Shown piece by piece: positions 11,652 to 12,539 of a stretch of DNA of 12,539 bases. The position numbers and the translations under genes are program-made. The stretch spans positions 1 to 12,539 of the forward strand of contig JAGXSQ010000040.1 in NCBI GenBank assembly GCA_018333395.1. The letters are read 5' to 3'. This DNA comes from Dethiobacter sp. (GTDB lineage Bacteria; Bacillota_D; Dethiobacteria; Dethiobacterales; Dethiobacteraceae). The number at the start of each line of letters is the position of its first letter. Position 1 is the stretch's first letter. Below the pieces are notes generated by a model. The model was not told the origin of the DNA. It saw only the letters and a program-made list of their open reading frames with translations, and searched no databases.

Positions 11652-12539
11652 CTACTGGCGCGGCGGCGCGAACTGCTGGGCGAGCCAGGCGCTCTGGCTG
11701 TTCAGGCGCTCCATGGCGCGCTCCAGCGCCGTGAACTGGCGCCAGTAGCGGTCTTCCACCCGCGCGATACGCTCGTTCTCCCGCTCCATGCGCTCATTGA
11801 GGCGCCGCATCTGCTGCCCAATCACGCTGCTGTCCGCGAGCGCCAAGCCGGTGGCGCTTCCGGCCTGCGCCGCAATTTCTCTTACACCGGCGTCCAGCGA
11901 GGTACGCAGGCGCACCGCGACTTTGCGAAAAAGATCTTGCACGGCACTGGGGTCCCTTTCTAACTCTGTACGCAGTAAGTTTTGGTCTAAATGCAGCCTG
12001 CCCCGCTCCGTGTGATGACCGGTGCGCAGGCCAAGCGCCGACATTTGCCGCAGGGTTGTTTCGCTCACCGGGTCGGTAAAGTCCCGCCGCATCCGGCTCA
12101 CCACTCGCTCCAGCAAGTCGTCGCCCCGGAGCAGGCCGCTCCGCGCGCGCTCCTGCCAGCGCTTGACGTCTTCCTCGCTCATTTCTTTCTTTTGTTCGTC
12201 GGTAAGCGGCAGGAAGTCACGGTGACGCTCGGCGTGGAGACGACTGTTAAACTGGTCTAGGGTGTCATTGTAGAGCTTAATAAACTCCTCTATATTCTTA
12301 ATAACGCTTTCATTATCTTGCGCCACCGTGACTGTGGCCGCTTCGCCCGCGGGAAGGGTATTGCGCAGACTGAAAGTCACGCCGTTAATTGTAAAGCTGT
12401 TGCTGTTACGCTCGGTGGCCAGACCGTTTAAGGTAAACTGCGCGTTCTGTCCGTCCTGCACCGTACCCAGGCGCAGTGTATTGGTGAAGAAGGACGCGCC
12501 TGCGCCCTCAAACCCCATATCGGCAGCGGCTTGGTTGTT
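11652..12539 (-). CDS. fliD: Flagellar filament cap protein FliD, C-terminal part (gene enters from outside the window)
   Basis: FliD forms the cap at the filament tip and directs flagellin insertion. The visible 295 residues are the C-terminal part; the start is beyond the window edge, and the frame is open to position 12539. Features include the hook-associated IN-type motif (FTLNGLATERNSNSFTINGV followed by TFSLRNTLP). Next comes the Bacillota FliD segment FLPLTDEQKKEMSEEDVKRW with ERARSGLLRGDDLLERVVSR. The terminal coiled coil includes RRLNERMERENERIARVEDR and ends AWLAQQFAPPRQ. It stops at TAG 42 bp before fliS. Its placement with fliS and a FliT-like gene is the common fliDST arrangement. 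An internal ATG at 12518 is not the real start. Confidence 0.96.
   Translation of the reverse strand, partial: NNQAAADMGFEGAGASFFTNTLRLGTVQDGQNAQFTLNGLATERNSNSFTINGVTFSLRNTLPAGEAATVTVAQDNESVIKNIEEFIKLYNDTLDQFNSRLHAERHRDFLPLTDEQKKEMSEEDVKRWQERARSGLLRGDDLLERVVSRMRRDFTDPVSETTLRQMSALGLRTGHHTERGRLHLDQNLLRTELERDPSAVQDLFRKVAVRLRTSLDAGVREIAAQAGSATGLALADSSVIGQQMRRLNERMERENERIARVEDRYWRQFTALERAMERLNSQSAWLAQQFAPPRQ

Noticed and set aside
1..12539. CRISPR arrays, transposons, tRNA or rRNA genes, phage or defence genes
   Set aside because: None seen on either strand; the only sizeable direct repeat is the coding duplication in fliK, and all genes belong to the flagellar system.

Overview
This window is a dense flagellar gene block. 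Every coding region lies on the minus strand, so the genes are read from high to low coordinates. Gene content and order (fliD-fliS-fliT-like-flaG-flaG-flgN-like, then flgB-flgC-fliE-fliF-fliG-fliH-fliI-fliJ-fliK-flgD-TIGR02530-flgE), a short FlgD, AGGAGG-type ribosome binding sites, frequent GTG starts and a GC-rich composition point to a motile Bacillota bacterium. A Clostridia-class lineage near Peptococcaceae/Desulfotomaculum or Moorella is my best guess. This is inference from gene order and protein character, not a database match.

Upstream block (12539 to about 9404): the 3' part of fliD (filament cap), fliS (flagellin chaperone), a FliT-like chaperone, two tandem FlaG-family genes and an FlgN-like chaperone. 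A 10-bp inverted repeat lies between the two flaG genes. A strong intrinsic terminator (9404-9432) closes the block after the FlgN-like gene.

Regulatory interval (9116-9471, 356 bp, no gene): in transcription order it holds the terminator, an AT-rich stretch with a SigH-like promoter candidate (9302-9330), a class I cyclic-di-GMP (GEMM-I) riboswitch aptamer (about 9262-9172), a 13-bp hairpin that looks like its expression platform (9164-9132), and the flgB ribosome binding site. A 10-nt segment of the aptamer core is complementary at 9 of 10 positions to the hairpin's 5' arm plus loop. This suggests a switch in which ligand binding allows termination, so that high c-di-GMP would turn the basal-body operon off.

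Downstream block (9115 to 1, continuing beyond the window): rod proteins FlgB, FlgC and FliE; MS-ring FliF; rotor/switch FliG; the export ATPase complex FliH-FliI-FliJ; the hook-length ruler FliK; hook scaffold FlgD; the conserved TIGR02530 protein of unknown role; and the N-terminal third or so of FlgE (hook). Genes are separated by a few tens of bases at most or overlap, apart from an 84-bp gap before flgE, so this is probably one long transcript controlled by the riboswitch. fliK carries a nearly perfect 198-bp (66-codon) tandem duplication, and several flagellar genes contain 8-9 bp poly-G/C tracts.
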